In this document: positions 17,176 through 25,240 of the stretch, one piece after another
How positions within the stretch are numbered: position 1 is the first letter of the stretch
Layout: each line of letters begins with the position of its first letter
Source: Sinomonas notoginsengisoli
GTDB lineage: Bacteria > Actinomycetota > Actinomycetes > Actinomycetales > Micrococcaceae
NCBI RefSeq assembly: GCF_021554725.1
Contig: NZ_JAIZDP010000005.1
Span: 124,001 to 188,000, forward strand
Reading direction: 5' to 3'
Length of the DNA: 64,000 nt
Program-made: the position numbers and the translations under genes
The notes under the pieces: model-generated
What the model was told of the DNA's origin: nothing
What the model saw: the letters and a program-made list of their open reading frames with translations, nothing else
Databases searched by the model: none

Positions 17176-17619
17176 ATGTCCGAGCCGTCGGCATCCGCTC
17201 CGACCGGCCTTCCCGCCGGGTGGACGCGCTACGAGGGTCCCCTGCTGACCATCTGGCGTGCCCGATTCGAGGGTGTCTACGGCGAGGGGTCGGCGACCGG
17301 ATTCAACGACGGAATGTTCGTGCGGGACCAGCGCCGCCCTATCGCGCAGTGGGTCAATTTCGCCCTGCGCTCCGCCCTGCTCGTGGCCCCCGAGACGCCT
17401 GGCGGGTGGCCGGTCCAACGCTTCGCGATCTACTACGCGCCTCCGCGGCAGGGCTTCCAGACGATCCGTACCGAACGCCACGAGTGGCTCCCGCGCGGCC
17501 CCCGAGGATCCACGACAGACGCTGACGCGTTCAGCGCGGCCGTCACTGCGGCGGAGCAGTTCCTGCAGGTCGAGGCCACGTTCGGCGCGCTCGGCACAGG
17601 GACTCCCTCGTCGCCCTGA
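17176..17619 (+). CDS. Small hypothetical protein
   Basis: 147 residues, not assigned to a family. Soluble, no signal peptide; aromatic- and Gly-rich in the middle ('WRARFEGVYGEGSATGFNDG', 'WVNFALRSALL', 'IYYAPPRQGFQTI') and followed by a helical tail. The start was set at 17176 rather than the in-frame TTG at 17155 because of the -10 six bases upstream. It stands alone between the tRNA pair and the holin-like gene. Confidence 0.75.
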   Translation: MSEPSASAPTGLPAGWTRYEGPLLTIWRARFEGVYGEGSATGFNDGMFVRDQRRPIAQWVNFALRSALLVAPETPGGWPVQRFAIYYAPPRQGFQTIRTERHEWLPRGPRGSTTDADAFSAAVTAAEQFLQVEATFGALGTGTPSSP

Positions 17620-17740
17620 CTGCAGATCACCGCTGCGCAGGTGCGCTGTGCGGCAACGGGCCCTTCCGACGACTGGATGGTAGTTTGGTCACGGATTGCG
17701 CCTCGCGCGTTCCGGACCGACAGGAAGGGACCCGACGACG

Positions 17741-18631
17741 ATGAGTGGACGCCACAGCATGCCGGACAACCGGCGGCCCAAGCTGGCTGCTCTGCCGGAC
17801 CTGGTAGGCCAGGCGGCTCGGCTCGCACCGCGCCAGCTGAACGATGAGCTCACGCTCGCCAAGATCGAGCTCAAAGCGCGGGGGGTCCAGGCAGGCATCG
17901 GTGCAGGCCTCTTCGGCGTCGCCCTCGTTTTCCTCGGCCTCCTCGTGATCGCGCTCGTCGTGGCAGCCATCCTCGGGCTGGCCACCGTGATGCCCGGATG
18001 GCTCGCCGCCCTGATCGTGAGCGCAGCCTTCCTCGTGATCCTCGCGATCGCGGCGTTCATCGGCATGCGCTGGGTCAAAAAGGCCATGCCGCTCATGCCG
18101 GCCGACGCCATTCGTGGAGTGCGCCATGATATTGGGGTCGTGACCGAAGGCCGTAATTTCGACCCGCGCCTGCTCGATCCGTCGACCATCCAGTACAAGC
18201 GCGCTCAGGCTACGAAGGAAGCCGAGAAGGCGAGGGCGAAGCTGGAGAAGGACGCGGGAGACCGTGCCCGCGGCAAAGTCAAGCTGCCGCCGCCGTCGGA
18301 GGCGGAGCTGCGTGAGCGGCTCGAGAAGCGCCGGGAGCATCTTCTGGATGTGAGGGAGGGGCTGGCCGCCGAGATGGACCTCAAGCGGCAGGCGGGCTAC
18401 CTTGCCAACGACCTCAAGTCGAGCGTCGCGGGGGGTGCGAGCCGCGTCCCCTTCGCCAGGACGGGCACGACGGCGGGCAGCGGCCTGGGTTCCCACAGCA
18501 TCGATGCTGGGGGCGCGGGGCGCGGCGCGGACGCGGCGGAGATGCTCAAGGAACGCTGGGCACCCCTTGCGGTGTTCTCCGTCTCGGCCACGGCATTCGT
18601 CGTCTTCCTGCGCAAGCTGGTGAAGAGCTGA
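17741..18631 (+). CDS. Phage-holin-family-like membrane protein (DUF1469 type)
   Basis: 296 residues. A short N-terminal amphipathic region ('LARPRQLNDELTLAKIELKA'-like pattern, residues about 20-50) precedes two strong membrane helices (about 58-85 and 92-115). A basic, charged coiled-coil-like stretch follows (about 145-220), and a last helix 'FSVSATAFVVFL' lies near the C-terminus. Such 'phage holin family' proteins are chromosomal membrane proteins in actinobacteria and the name does not imply lysis; the role is unknown. The ATG at 17741 has AGGAAGGGA 10 bases upstream. Confidence 0.8.
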   Translation: MSGRHSMPDNRRPKLAALPDLVGQAARLAPRQLNDELTLAKIELKARGVQAGIGAGLFGVALVFLGLLVIALVVAAILGLATVMPGWLAALIVSAAFLVILAIAAFIGMRWVKKAMPLMPADAIRGVRHDIGVVTEGRNFDPRLLDPSTIQYKRAQATKEAEKARAKLEKDAGDRARGKVKLPPPSEAELRERLEKRREHLLDVREGLAAEMDLKRQAGYLANDLKSSVAGGASRVPFARTGTTAGSGLGSHSIDAGGAGRGADAAEMLKERWAPLAVFSVSATAFVVFLRKLVKS

Positions 18632-18694
18632 GCGGCCCAGAGGCGCTCACGTGAATAGCGGTACTCTGCCCGAGAGCGAACGGGAGTCACGGCT

Positions 18695-19363
18695 GTGCCG
18701 AGGGCATGCGGTGCGGCGACGATGAGGATGTTCAATGCCGGAGCGCGGCCTGGCAACGAGCGGGCCGAGACGAGCGCCGTCCTCACCATGCCCAACGTCA
18801 TCACGGTCCTGAGGTTCCTCGGCGTACCTCTCTTCATGTGGCTCGTCCTGGCCCAGAAGGAGTACGGCTGGGCGGTGGCCGTCCTCGCCATCATGGGCAG
18901 CACCGACTGGGTGGACGGCTACGTGGCCCGACGTCTCGGCCAGGTCTCGGCGCTCGGCCGGGTCCTCGACCCCGCGGCTGACCGGCTGGCTCTCATCGCA
19001 GTCGCCCTGACGCTCGTCCTGGGGGGCGTTGTCCAGTGGTGGTACCTCGCCGCGCTGCTCGTCCCCGATCTCGTCCTCGGTACCGCCTCCATGTTCTACT
19101 TCCGCAGCCACCCGGATCTCCCGGTATCGAAGATCGGCAAGGTCCGCACCGCGTTCCTGCTCATCGGCACTCCGCTGCTGGTGCTGTCGAAGCTGTCCGT
19201 CCCGGGCGCCGCAGGCTACTCGGCCGCGGCCTGGGCGCTTCTCATCCTGGGTCTCATCGGGCATTGGATTGCCGCGGTGAACTACTTCCGGGCCATTGTG
19301 GCCAAGGGGCGCCCTGTCCGTGAGACGAGGCTCGGGGACAACGGCAGGGGAGGCGGCCGCTGA
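18695..19363 (+). CDS. CDP-alcohol phosphatidyltransferase
   Basis: 222 residues with about six membrane helices. The full CDP-OH-P motif D-x2-D-G-x2-A-R-x8-G-x3-D-x3-D is present as 'DWVDGYVARR' and 'SALGRVLDPAADR'. These enzymes displace CMP from CDP-diacylglycerol; the best-known members make phosphatidylglycerophosphate or cardiolipin, and the acceptor here cannot be fixed. The GTG at 18695 is chosen for GGGAG 8 bases upstream; the conserved part begins only at the ATG at 18788. It overlaps the next gene by one base (TGATG). Confidence 0.88.
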   Translation: MPRACGAATMRMFNAGARPGNERAETSAVLTMPNVITVLRFLGVPLFMWLVLAQKEYGWAVAVLAIMGSTDWVDGYVARRLGQVSALGRVLDPAADRLALIAVALTLVLGGVVQWWYLAALLVPDLVLGTASMFYFRSHPDLPVSKIGKVRTAFLLIGTPLLVLSKLSVPGAAGYSAAAWALLILGLIGHWIAAVNYFRAIVAKGRPVRETRLGDNGRGGGR

Positions 19364-20298
19364 TGGTGTGGTTCGCTGTCCTGCTTGCCGTGCTCGGCGC
19401 ATTCTTCCTCGCGATCGGTGCGCAGCGGCAGGGAAGTGCCGTCAAGGCCGACATGGGCGGCCTCGCCCTGAGCTCCCGGGGCTTCGTGCGACTGCTCAGG
19501 AACCCGCGGTGGATACTCGGGCTGTCGCTGCTCGTGGCCGGAATGCTGTGCAACACGATCGCCCTCGTCTCGGCGCCGTTGACTGTCATCCAGCCGATCG
19601 GGGCGATCGCGCTCGTGATCACCACGGTGGTGAACTCGAGGGACCAGGGCATCACGATCAACCGCGCCACCGTCGTGGCCATCAGCGCGTGCGTGACGGG
19701 CTCGGCCCTTTTCGTGCTGCTGGCGGTCAACGCAACCGTGGAGAACCACCACGTTGGGCCCGAGGAGGAGCTCACCATCGTCCTCCTGTTGGCCCTCGCC
19801 GTCGGGGTGCTCGGAGGGCTCGCCGTCATGTTCCGCCATCGGCTGAGCGCGTTCGTCTTCATCCTCGGCGCGGGCGTGTTGTTCGGCTTCGTCGCCGTCC
19901 TGACGCGCATCATCGGGCGCGACCTCCTCGCCTCGAACGGGCAATTCCTGCTCAATGTCCAGTGGTATTCCGTTGTCGCGATCGTCGCTGCCGGAGCGCT
20001 CGGGTCATGGTTCGTCCAGAACGCCTACTCGTCGGGCCCCCCCGACCTCGTCATCGCCGGCCTGACGGTGATCGATCCGATCGTCGGCATTGCGATTGGC
20101 ATCACCATCCTCGGCGAGCTGCGTCCCGACGTGCCGCCTGTGCTCGCCGTTGCCATGGCCACGGCCGCCGTCATTGCTATCGTGGGGGTCATTGCCCTGT
20201 CCCGGCACCACCCGGAGGTCGCGAAGCGGAAGAAGGACGCCGCCCGCGAGCTCCTTGGAGGATCCGGGCCCGATGCACGTTCCCACACCGGCGGCTGA
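19363..20298 (+). CDS. DMT-family transporter, NIPA-like
   Basis: 311 residues, nine to ten hydrophobic helices, with 'QRQGSAVKA' after helix 1 and 'LTVIQPIGAIALVIT' in the middle, the pattern of the NIPA/DMT group (magnesium-transporter-like proteins in eukaryotes, uncharacterised exporters in bacteria). A charged C-terminal tail (about 285-311) faces the cytoplasm. One-base overlap with the CDP-alcohol transferase shows cotranscription, which may tie it to envelope lipid metabolism. Confidence 0.82.
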   Translation: MVWFAVLLAVLGAFFLAIGAQRQGSAVKADMGGLALSSRGFVRLLRNPRWILGLSLLVAGMLCNTIALVSAPLTVIQPIGAIALVITTVVNSRDQGITINRATVVAISACVTGSALFVLLAVNATVENHHVGPEEELTIVLLLALAVGVLGGLAVMFRHRLSAFVFILGAGVLFGFVAVLTRIIGRDLLASNGQFLLNVQWYSVVAIVAAGALGSWFVQNAYSSGPPDLVIAGLTVIDPIVGIAIGITILGELRPDVPPVLAVAMATAAVIAIVGVIALSRHHPEVAKRKKDAARELLGGSGPDARSHTGG

Positions 20299-20363
20299 TC
20301 CATTCCGAGCAGGCCGCTGTGCACGCGGACCGGAACCGCCGGTCCGCCCGACCAGGAGAGCTC

Positions 20364-21575
20364 GTGACTACGCCTGAACCCGAGACGGACCTGACCAGCA
20401 AGCCACTGACTATCCTCATCGGTGCCGACACCTATCCGCCCCACGTCAACGGCGCCGCGCAGTTCGGGTACCGGCTCGCCAAGGGCATGACCGCCCGGGG
20501 ACACCATGTGCACGTTGCCGCCGTTCGTTCCGACAAGGGAAAGAGCTTCACCGAGGTGCGCCCGGAGGCCATCGTCCACCGCCTCCGTTCCCACTCGGTG
20601 CCGACCCACGAGTACTGGCGCATAGTGCTCCCCTGGGAGGTCAAGAAGGAGATCGCGCTCCTGTTCGACCACGTCCAGCCCGACGTGGTGCACATCCAGA
20701 GCCACTACATGATCGGCGAGCACGTCCTGTACGAGGCGGTCAAGCGAGGCATCCGGGTGGTCGCGACCAACCATTTCATGCCGGAGAACCTCAACCCCTT
20801 CCTGCCGTTCCCGCAGTGGTTCTTGAACATCGTGGGCCGGCAGTCATGGAAGGACATGGGCAAGGTCATGGGCAAGGCGGATGTGGTCACGACGCCGACG
20901 CCGCTCGCCGCCCAGGCCATGCGCGACCATGCATTCCTCAGCGAGGTCCTGCCGCTCTCCAACGGGATCGACGTCGCCGCGTACGAGCCTCGGCCGGACG
21001 AGGTCATCGAGAGGAATCCCTACCCGACGGTGCTGTTCGCGGGACGGCTCGCGGAGGAAAAGCACGTGGACGTGCTCATCGAGGCGATCGCGAAGATGCC
21101 GGCCGAGCTCAATGCCCACCTCGAAATCGTCGGCGGGGGAGAGGTGCGCCCGGCGCTCGAGAGGCTCGTGGACAGCCTGGGCGTGCGCAGCCGGGTTCGC
21201 TTCCTGGGACTCGCACCGGACGACGAGCTGCGCCGTGCCTACCTCCGCGCGGACCTGTTCTGCATGCCCGGCACGGCCGAGCTCCAGTCCCTTGTCACGC
21301 TCGAGGCAATGAGCGCGTCCACGCCGGTGGTCCTCGCGAACGCGATGGCCCTCCCGCACCTTGTGGCCGACGGCGAGAACGGCTATCTCTTCCGGCCCAA
21401 TGACAGCGACGACCTGGCGGCCAAGATCACTGCGGTCCTCAGCCTGCCGGCACAGGAGCGCGCCCGCATGGGGGCCGAGAGTCATCGCATGGTCCAGAAG
21501 CACGGCATCAAGGCCACGATGGATACGTTCGAGGCGCTCTACCGCGGCGCCGATGCAGGCCCCGAGTCCCTGTAG
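20364..21575 (+). CDS. GT4-family glycosyltransferase
   Basis: 403 residues. N-terminal GT-B half with 'TYPPHVNGAAQFGYRLAKG' (residues about 24-42), then the C-terminal nucleotide-sugar domain with 'VLFAGRLAEEKHVDVLIEA' and the E-x7-E region 'GTAELQSLVTLEAMS' near 310. The layout resembles the mannosyltransferases of actinobacterial glycolipid synthesis (PimB/MgtA type), but donor and acceptor are not provable. The GTG at 20364 has AGGAGAG 3-9 bases upstream; the longer open frame upstream overlaps the transporter and is not coding. Context with a CDP-alcohol transferase fits membrane glycolipid assembly. Confidence 0.9.
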   Translation: MTTPEPETDLTSKPLTILIGADTYPPHVNGAAQFGYRLAKGMTARGHHVHVAAVRSDKGKSFTEVRPEAIVHRLRSHSVPTHEYWRIVLPWEVKKEIALLFDHVQPDVVHIQSHYMIGEHVLYEAVKRGIRVVATNHFMPENLNPFLPFPQWFLNIVGRQSWKDMGKVMGKADVVTTPTPLAAQAMRDHAFLSEVLPLSNGIDVAAYEPRPDEVIERNPYPTVLFAGRLAEEKHVDVLIEAIAKMPAELNAHLEIVGGGEVRPALERLVDSLGVRSRVRFLGLAPDDELRRAYLRADLFCMPGTAELQSLVTLEAMSASTPVVLANAMALPHLVADGENGYLFRPNDSDDLAAKITAVLSLPAQERARMGAESHRMVQKHGIKATMDTFEALYRGADAGPESL

Positions 21576-21633
21576 GGTCCTGCGCACGACGCCGGCCGCT
21601 CGCCTCGCGTGCGCCCCACCCCGTGCGCTCGTC

Positions 21634-21639
21634 TACGAT
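21634..21639 (+). promoter_or_regulatory. Probable -10 of the tRNA-Ile2 gene
   Basis: TACGAT in an otherwise featureless 117-base gap, about 54 bases before the mature tRNA. Confidence 0.3.
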
Positions 21640-21692
21640 GGTGGAGACCCAGGTGCGGTCCGGTCCCTCGCGGGGCACGTAGCGCGCCCTAT

Positions 21693-21766
<74 letters not shown>

Positions 21767-21774
21767 CCCACCCG

Positions 21775-21807
21775 AAGGGGCCGGATCCGTCACGGATCCG
21801 GCCCCTT
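21775..21807 (+). terminator. Strong hairpin terminator after tRNA-Ile2
   Basis: Perfect 15-bp inverted repeat (AAGGGGCCGGATCCG / CGGATCCGGCCCCTT) around a TCA loop, one of the strongest hairpins in the window. It starts 8 bases after the tRNA. Confidence 0.85.
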
Positions 21808-21854
21808 CCGCTGCATCGGCGCTCAAGAGTTGCCCTGCGCGGAACGGGGCGATA

Positions 21855-21886
21855 AGTTACTGTCCAGTAGTTACTGACGGGTAACA
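21855..21886 (+). promoter_or_regulatory. Candidate TetR-type operator before the acyl-CoA dehydrogenase
   Basis: AGTTACTG occurs twice (21855, 21869). The second copy continues as the 18-base element AGTTAC-TGACGG-GTAACA (21869-21886), with GTTAC/GTAAC arms 6 bases apart. The geometry matches the TetR operators at 44164-44207. The regulator is unknown. Confidence 0.45.
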
Positions 21887-21906
21887 AATCTTCCAGGAGC
21901 GTCCCT

Positions 21907-23097
21907 ATGTCCCAGCGCACGTCCAGCAACGGATCCCTGCCCTACGCCGACGGCGACTTCTACTCGTTCGAAGCCCTGCTCTCCGACAAGGAGCGAGACC
22001 GCCTGCATGAGGTCCGCGCCTGGCTGGACCGCGAAGTGAGGCCCATCGCCACCGAGTGCTGGAACCGGGCCGAGTTCCCGCACGATCTCGTGCCCAAGCT
22101 CGCGGAGCTCGACGTCATGAGCCCAGTGCGCCGGCAAGGCCACTCGAACCTCCTCGCGGGACTCCTCCACGCCGAGTTCACGCGGGCAGATGCGTCTATC
22201 GCCACGTTCATGGGCGTGCACGACGGGCTCTTCACCGGCTCGCTCGAGCTCCTCGCCTCCCAGGAGCAGAAGGCCGCGTGGCTGCCCGAGGCGTACGCAC
22301 TCGAGAAGATCGGTGCGTTCGGCCTCACCGAGCCCCTCGGCGGCTCCGACGTGGCCGGCGGCACCCGGACGACCGCGCGGCGCGACGGGGACGTCTGGGT
22401 CCTGAATGGGGCGAAGCGCTGGATCGGGAACGCCACCTTCTCAGACTGGGTCGTGGTCTTCGCACGGGATGAGGCGGACAACCAGGTCAAGGGCTTCCTT
22501 GTGGACACGAGCCTGCCGGGCTATCGCGCCACGAGGATCGAGAACAAGATCGCCCTTCGTACCGTGCAGAACGCCGACATCACCCTAGAGAACGTCAGGG
22601 TGCCCGCCGACTTCAAGCTCGCACACGCCAACAGCTTCAAGGACACCAACAAGGTCCTCAAGGTGACGCGGCTCGCTGTCGCCTGGCAGGCTGTGGGCCA
22701 GCAGCTGGCAGCGTTCGATGTGGCGCGCCGTTACGCCGTGGAGCGCGAGCAGTTCGGCCGCCCGATCGCATCCTTCCAGCTCGTCCAGAACCAGCTCGTG
22801 ACGATGCTCGGCAACTCCGTCAGCTCCATGGGGATGATGGTGCGCCTCGCCCAGCTCGAGGACGCCGGGCAGGCGCGTGACGAGCAGTCTGCCCTTGCCA
22901 AGGCCTTCACCACGGCGCGTATGCGCGAGAGCGTGGCGATCGGGCGCGCCCTCCTCGGAGGGAACGGCATCGTGACCGACTACGGCATGGCGAAGGTCTT
23001 CGCCGATGCCGAGGCCATCTACTCCTACGAAGGCACTCACGAGATCAACACCCTCGTCGCCGGCCGTGCCATCACGGGCATATCGGCCATCGCGTGA
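21907..23097 (+). CDS. Acyl-CoA dehydrogenase (glutaryl-CoA dehydrogenase-like)
   Basis: 396-residue FAD enzyme with the usual three-domain ACAD layout: N-terminal helices, 'GAFGLTEPLGGSDVAGG' in the middle beta domain, and the C-terminal 'YSYEGTHEINTLV' that contains the catalytic glutamate. The overall pattern ('VWVLNGAKRWIGNATFSDW', 'FKDTNKVLKVTRLAVAW') is closest to the glutaryl-CoA dehydrogenase branch, which oxidises and decarboxylates glutaryl-CoA, but the substrate is inference. AGGAGC lies 6-11 bases before the ATG. It is monocistronic, with tandem inverted repeats in its promoter. Confidence 0.88.
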   Translation: MSQRTSSNGSLPYADGDFYSFEALLSDKERDRLHEVRAWLDREVRPIATECWNRAEFPHDLVPKLAELDVMSPVRRQGHSNLLAGLLHAEFTRADASIATFMGVHDGLFTGSLELLASQEQKAAWLPEAYALEKIGAFGLTEPLGGSDVAGGTRTTARRDGDVWVLNGAKRWIGNATFSDWVVVFARDEADNQVKGFLVDTSLPGYRATRIENKIALRTVQNADITLENVRVPADFKLAHANSFKDTNKVLKVTRLAVAWQAVGQQLAAFDVARRYAVEREQFGRPIASFQLVQNQLVTMLGNSVSSMGMMVRLAQLEDAGQARDEQSALAKAFTTARMRESVAIGRALLGGNGIVTDYGMAKVFADAEAIYSYEGTHEINTLVAGRAITGISAIA

Positions 23098-23120
23098 GAG
23101 GTGCTCAGGGTAAGAAGTGC

Positions 23121-23684
23121 TCACGGCGGACCCGACCACGGCAAGAGCACCGAGGGCCTGCGGTCCTCGATGAACGCGAGCGGGTCGACGTAGTCCTCGC
23201 CCCTGCGTACGCCCCAGTGCAGGCAGCGGGCTGTGCCGCAATGGCTGGCATCCGCCCCGAGCGGGGGCGGCGCGAGCGAGCCGATGGGTTCGCCCTTGGT
23301 CGCAGCCGCACCCACCGGGAGAAGGGCAGACACGGGCTCAAAACTGCTGCGCAGCCCGTTCTCGTGGTCAACCGTGACCACGGGACGGTCCACGACCCAG
23401 CCGCTGAACACCACCGTGCCGGCCTGAGGTGACAGGACCGGTGAGCCGGGTTCCGCATCTAGGTCCACACCCCGGTGTCCCGAGAGCCACGGCCGCTTCG
23501 GCGCGTCGAACGGGCGCACGACGGCGGGCCTCGGCTCGAGCGGCCACGTCCACCCGTGTCCGGGCGGGCGTTCCGCCGAGGAGGACTGTGCCGACGCCGG
23601 ACCCGCACTCCCGGCGGCCAGTGCGGACAGCGCGAGCACGCCGCACAGGATGACGAGCATCAGGATCCGGCGCGGAGCGGTCAT
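23121..23684 (-). CDS. Secreted M23-family (LytM-like) protein, catalytic His replaced
   Basis: 187 residues. A signal peptide (about 1-32, hydrophobic 'ILMLVILCGVLALSALAAG', cleavage near 'ASA') is followed by an M23 domain. Zinc ligands H70 and D74 ('GHRGVDLD') and H156 are present. The HxH motif reads 'CLHWGV', so its first histidine, the general base in LytM, is a cysteine (C154), and a second cysteine (C149) sits close by. It may be a low-activity or non-catalytic cell-wall factor of the EnvC/NlpD kind. The conserved place, divergent from rpsB, is common in actinobacteria. The ATG at 23684 was chosen over upstream in-frame codons because the signal peptide starts there. Confidence 0.87.
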   Translation of the reverse strand: MTAPRRILMLVILCGVLALSALAAGSAGPASAQSSSAERPPGHGWTWPLEPRPAVVRPFDAPKRPWLSGHRGVDLDAEPGSPVLSPQAGTVVFSGWVVDRPVVTVDHENGLRSSFEPVSALLPVGAAATKGEPIGSLAPPPLGADASHCGTARCLHWGVRRGEDYVDPLAFIEDRRPSVLLPWSGPP

Positions 23685-23817
23685 GCCCCCAGCGTCGGCG
23701 GTGGCGAGCCGCCCCGACAAGGCGACGTCGCCGCTATGTGGACAACGCGCCGTCGTGCGCGCCTCGGTGGGACGCTGTGGAGAGAGCGTTGGCGCGGAGA
23801 GCGCCCGCCCAGACGCT

Positions 23818-23848
23818 CCCCTGTAGTACCGCGCCCCTGTAGTACACT
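23818..23848 (+). promoter_or_regulatory. Probable rpsB promoter with direct repeat
   Basis: CCCCTGTAGTAC is repeated with a 16-base period (23818-23829 and 23834-23845, the first copy preceded by CT). The second copy merges into TACACT (23843-23848), a good -10. Transcription from here would give an rpsB leader of about 300 bases. Confidence 0.45.
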
Positions 23849-24157
23849 GGGAACCGCGGCTTTTCGAGCCTCCTTTGCTGTGCCAGAATCCGTGGTCCGC
23901 CACGCCGGCGCCCGCAGGGAGGGGCGGGAAGCCGACTCCGCGCATCCAGCGCTCGTCCCGTCGACTGCCCAAGCTCAGGCTGGGCCGCGTCGGAATGGGC
24001 ACTGCCCGCCCATCGGTCCGCACAGCGGTCGGGCGGGGAGGGGATGCCAGGGACGCACGGCCGCCCGGCCGTCGTCGTCAACAACCGTCAACTATGGCAG
24101 GGGCAAGGGCCACCACGGATGGCCCTCGTAGCAAGACCTGCCGGAAGGAGCGTCGGC
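23849..24157 (+). promoter_or_regulatory. Long structured 5' leader of rpsB
   Basis: No gene is visible in this non-coding stretch before rpsB. Near its end, GGCAGG (24096-24101) can pair with CCTGCC (24137-24142), enclosing a perfect hairpin AGGGCCA/TGGCCCT (24106-24126). The structure ends right at the GGAAGGAG ribosome binding site (24143-24150). This fits S2 autoregulation through leader RNA, known in other bacteria with unrelated structures; here it is inference. Confidence 0.4.
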
Positions 24158-25111
24158 ATGCCCGTCGTTACCATGCGCCAGCTGCTCGACAGCGGTGTCC
24201 ACTTCGGCCACCAGACCCGCCGCTGGAATCCCAAGATGAAGCGCTTCATCCTCACCGAGCGCAACGGCATCTACATCATCGACCTCCAGCAGTCGCTGTC
24301 TTTCATCGACCGCGCCTTCGAGTTCGTCAAGGCCACGGTCGCCCACGGCGGTACCGTGCTCTTCGTCGGCACCAAGAAGCAGGCCCAGGAGGCCATCGCC
24401 GAGCAGGCCACGCGCGTCGGCCAGCCGTACGTGAACCACCGCTGGCTGGGCGGCATGCTCACCAACTTCTCCACGGTCGCCAAGCGGATCCAGCGTCTCA
24501 AGGAGCTTGAGGAGATCGACTTCGAGGACGTGGCCGGTTCGGGCCGCACCAAGAAGGAGCTCCTCATCCTCCAGCGCGAGAAGGACAAGCTCGAGAAGAC
24601 CCTCGGCGGCATCCGGAACCTCTCCCGGACCCCGTCACTCCTCTGGGTCGTGGACACCAAGAAGGAGCACCTCGCGGTCGACGAGGCCAAGAAGCTCGGC
24701 ATCCCGGTCGTGGCGATCCTCGACACGAACTGCGATCCCGACGAGGTCGACTTCCCGATCCCGGGCAACGACGACGCGATCCGCTCCGTGAACCTCCTGA
24801 CCCGCGTCGTGGCCGACGCCGTGGCCGAGGGCCTCATCGCCCGCCAGAACCGCGGTTCGGGTTCCGAGGGTGCGCAGGCCGAGCCGCTGGCCGAGTGGGA
24901 GCGCGAGCTCCTCGAGGGCCAGCAGGCCGAGGCGGCCGCTGAGACTCCGGCCCAGGCCCCCGCTGAGGCTCCGGCCCAGGCCCCCGCTGAGGCTCCGGCC
25001 CAGGCCCCTGCTGAGGCTGCGGCCGAGGCTGAGGCTTCGGCAGCGGCTCCTGCCGAGGCTGAGGCTCCTGCCGAAGCTGCTGCCGAAGCCCCTACCGAGT
25101 CCGCCGAGTAA
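24158..25111 (+). CDS. rpsB: Ribosomal protein S2
   Basis: 317 residues. The body (about 1-245) is canonical S2: '[19 protein letters not shown]' at residues 8-26, '[12 protein letters not shown]', '[11 protein letters not shown]', and '[11 protein letters not shown]' near 190. The C-terminal 60-70 residues are a low-complexity Ala/Pro/Glu/Gln tail built on an internal DNA repeat, making the protein longer than the usual 240-280 residues. The ATG has GGAAGGAG 7 bases upstream. It is the first gene of the rpsB-tsf unit, opposite the M23 gene. Confidence 0.97.
   Translation: MPVVTMRQLLDSGVHFGHQTRRWNPKMKRFILTERNGIYIIDLQQSLSFIDRAFEFVKATVAHGGTVLFVGTKKQAQEAIAEQATRVGQPYVNHRWLGGMLTNFSTVAKRIQRLKELEEIDFEDVAGSGRTKKELLILQREKDKLEKTLGGIRNLSRTPSLLWVVDTKKEHLAVDEAKKLGIPVVAILDTNCDPDEVDFPIPGNDDAIRSVNLLTRVVADAVAEGLIARQNRGSGSEGAQAEPLAEWERELLEGQQAEAAAETPAQAPAEAPAQAPAEAPAQAPAEAAAEAEASAAAPAEAEAPAEAAAEAPTESAE
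24938..25009 (+). repeat. 24-bp tandem repeat in the rpsB 3' end
   Basis: Three consecutive copies (24938-24961, 24962-24985, 24986-25009) of GCTGAGGCTCCGGCCCAGGC plus CCCC/CCCT, differing by one or two bases. Each encodes AEAPAQAP (first copy AETPAQAP). Degenerate AEA-type repeats continue to the stop codon. Confidence 0.9.
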
Positions 25112-25157
25112 CTCGACTCAAGATCTCGCCGGGACCGGACAGGCGCCCGGGGACCGT

Positions 25158-25201
25158 CGCGAGGATGGTTCTCCCTTGCACGAGGGGGAGCCATCCTCGC
25201 G
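25158..25201 (+). terminator. Strong intergenic hairpin between rpsB and tsf
   Basis: An 11-bp perfect stem (CGCGAGGATGG/CCATCCTCGCG) extends inward by seven more pairs including two G-U, closing on an 8-base loop. There is no T-run, so it may be a partial attenuator or mRNA-stabilising structure that sets the S2:EF-Ts ratio rather than a full terminator. Confidence 0.5.
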
Positions 25202-25240
25202 GCCGGAAGAGAACTGCAGAACAACGACAGAGGGGTTCAC

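Noticed and set aside
19296-20363. Apparent N-terminal extension of the GT4 glycosyltransferase through the transporter gene
   Set aside because: The extension is the shadow frame of the NIPA-like gene; a ribosome binding site and the family start are at 20364.
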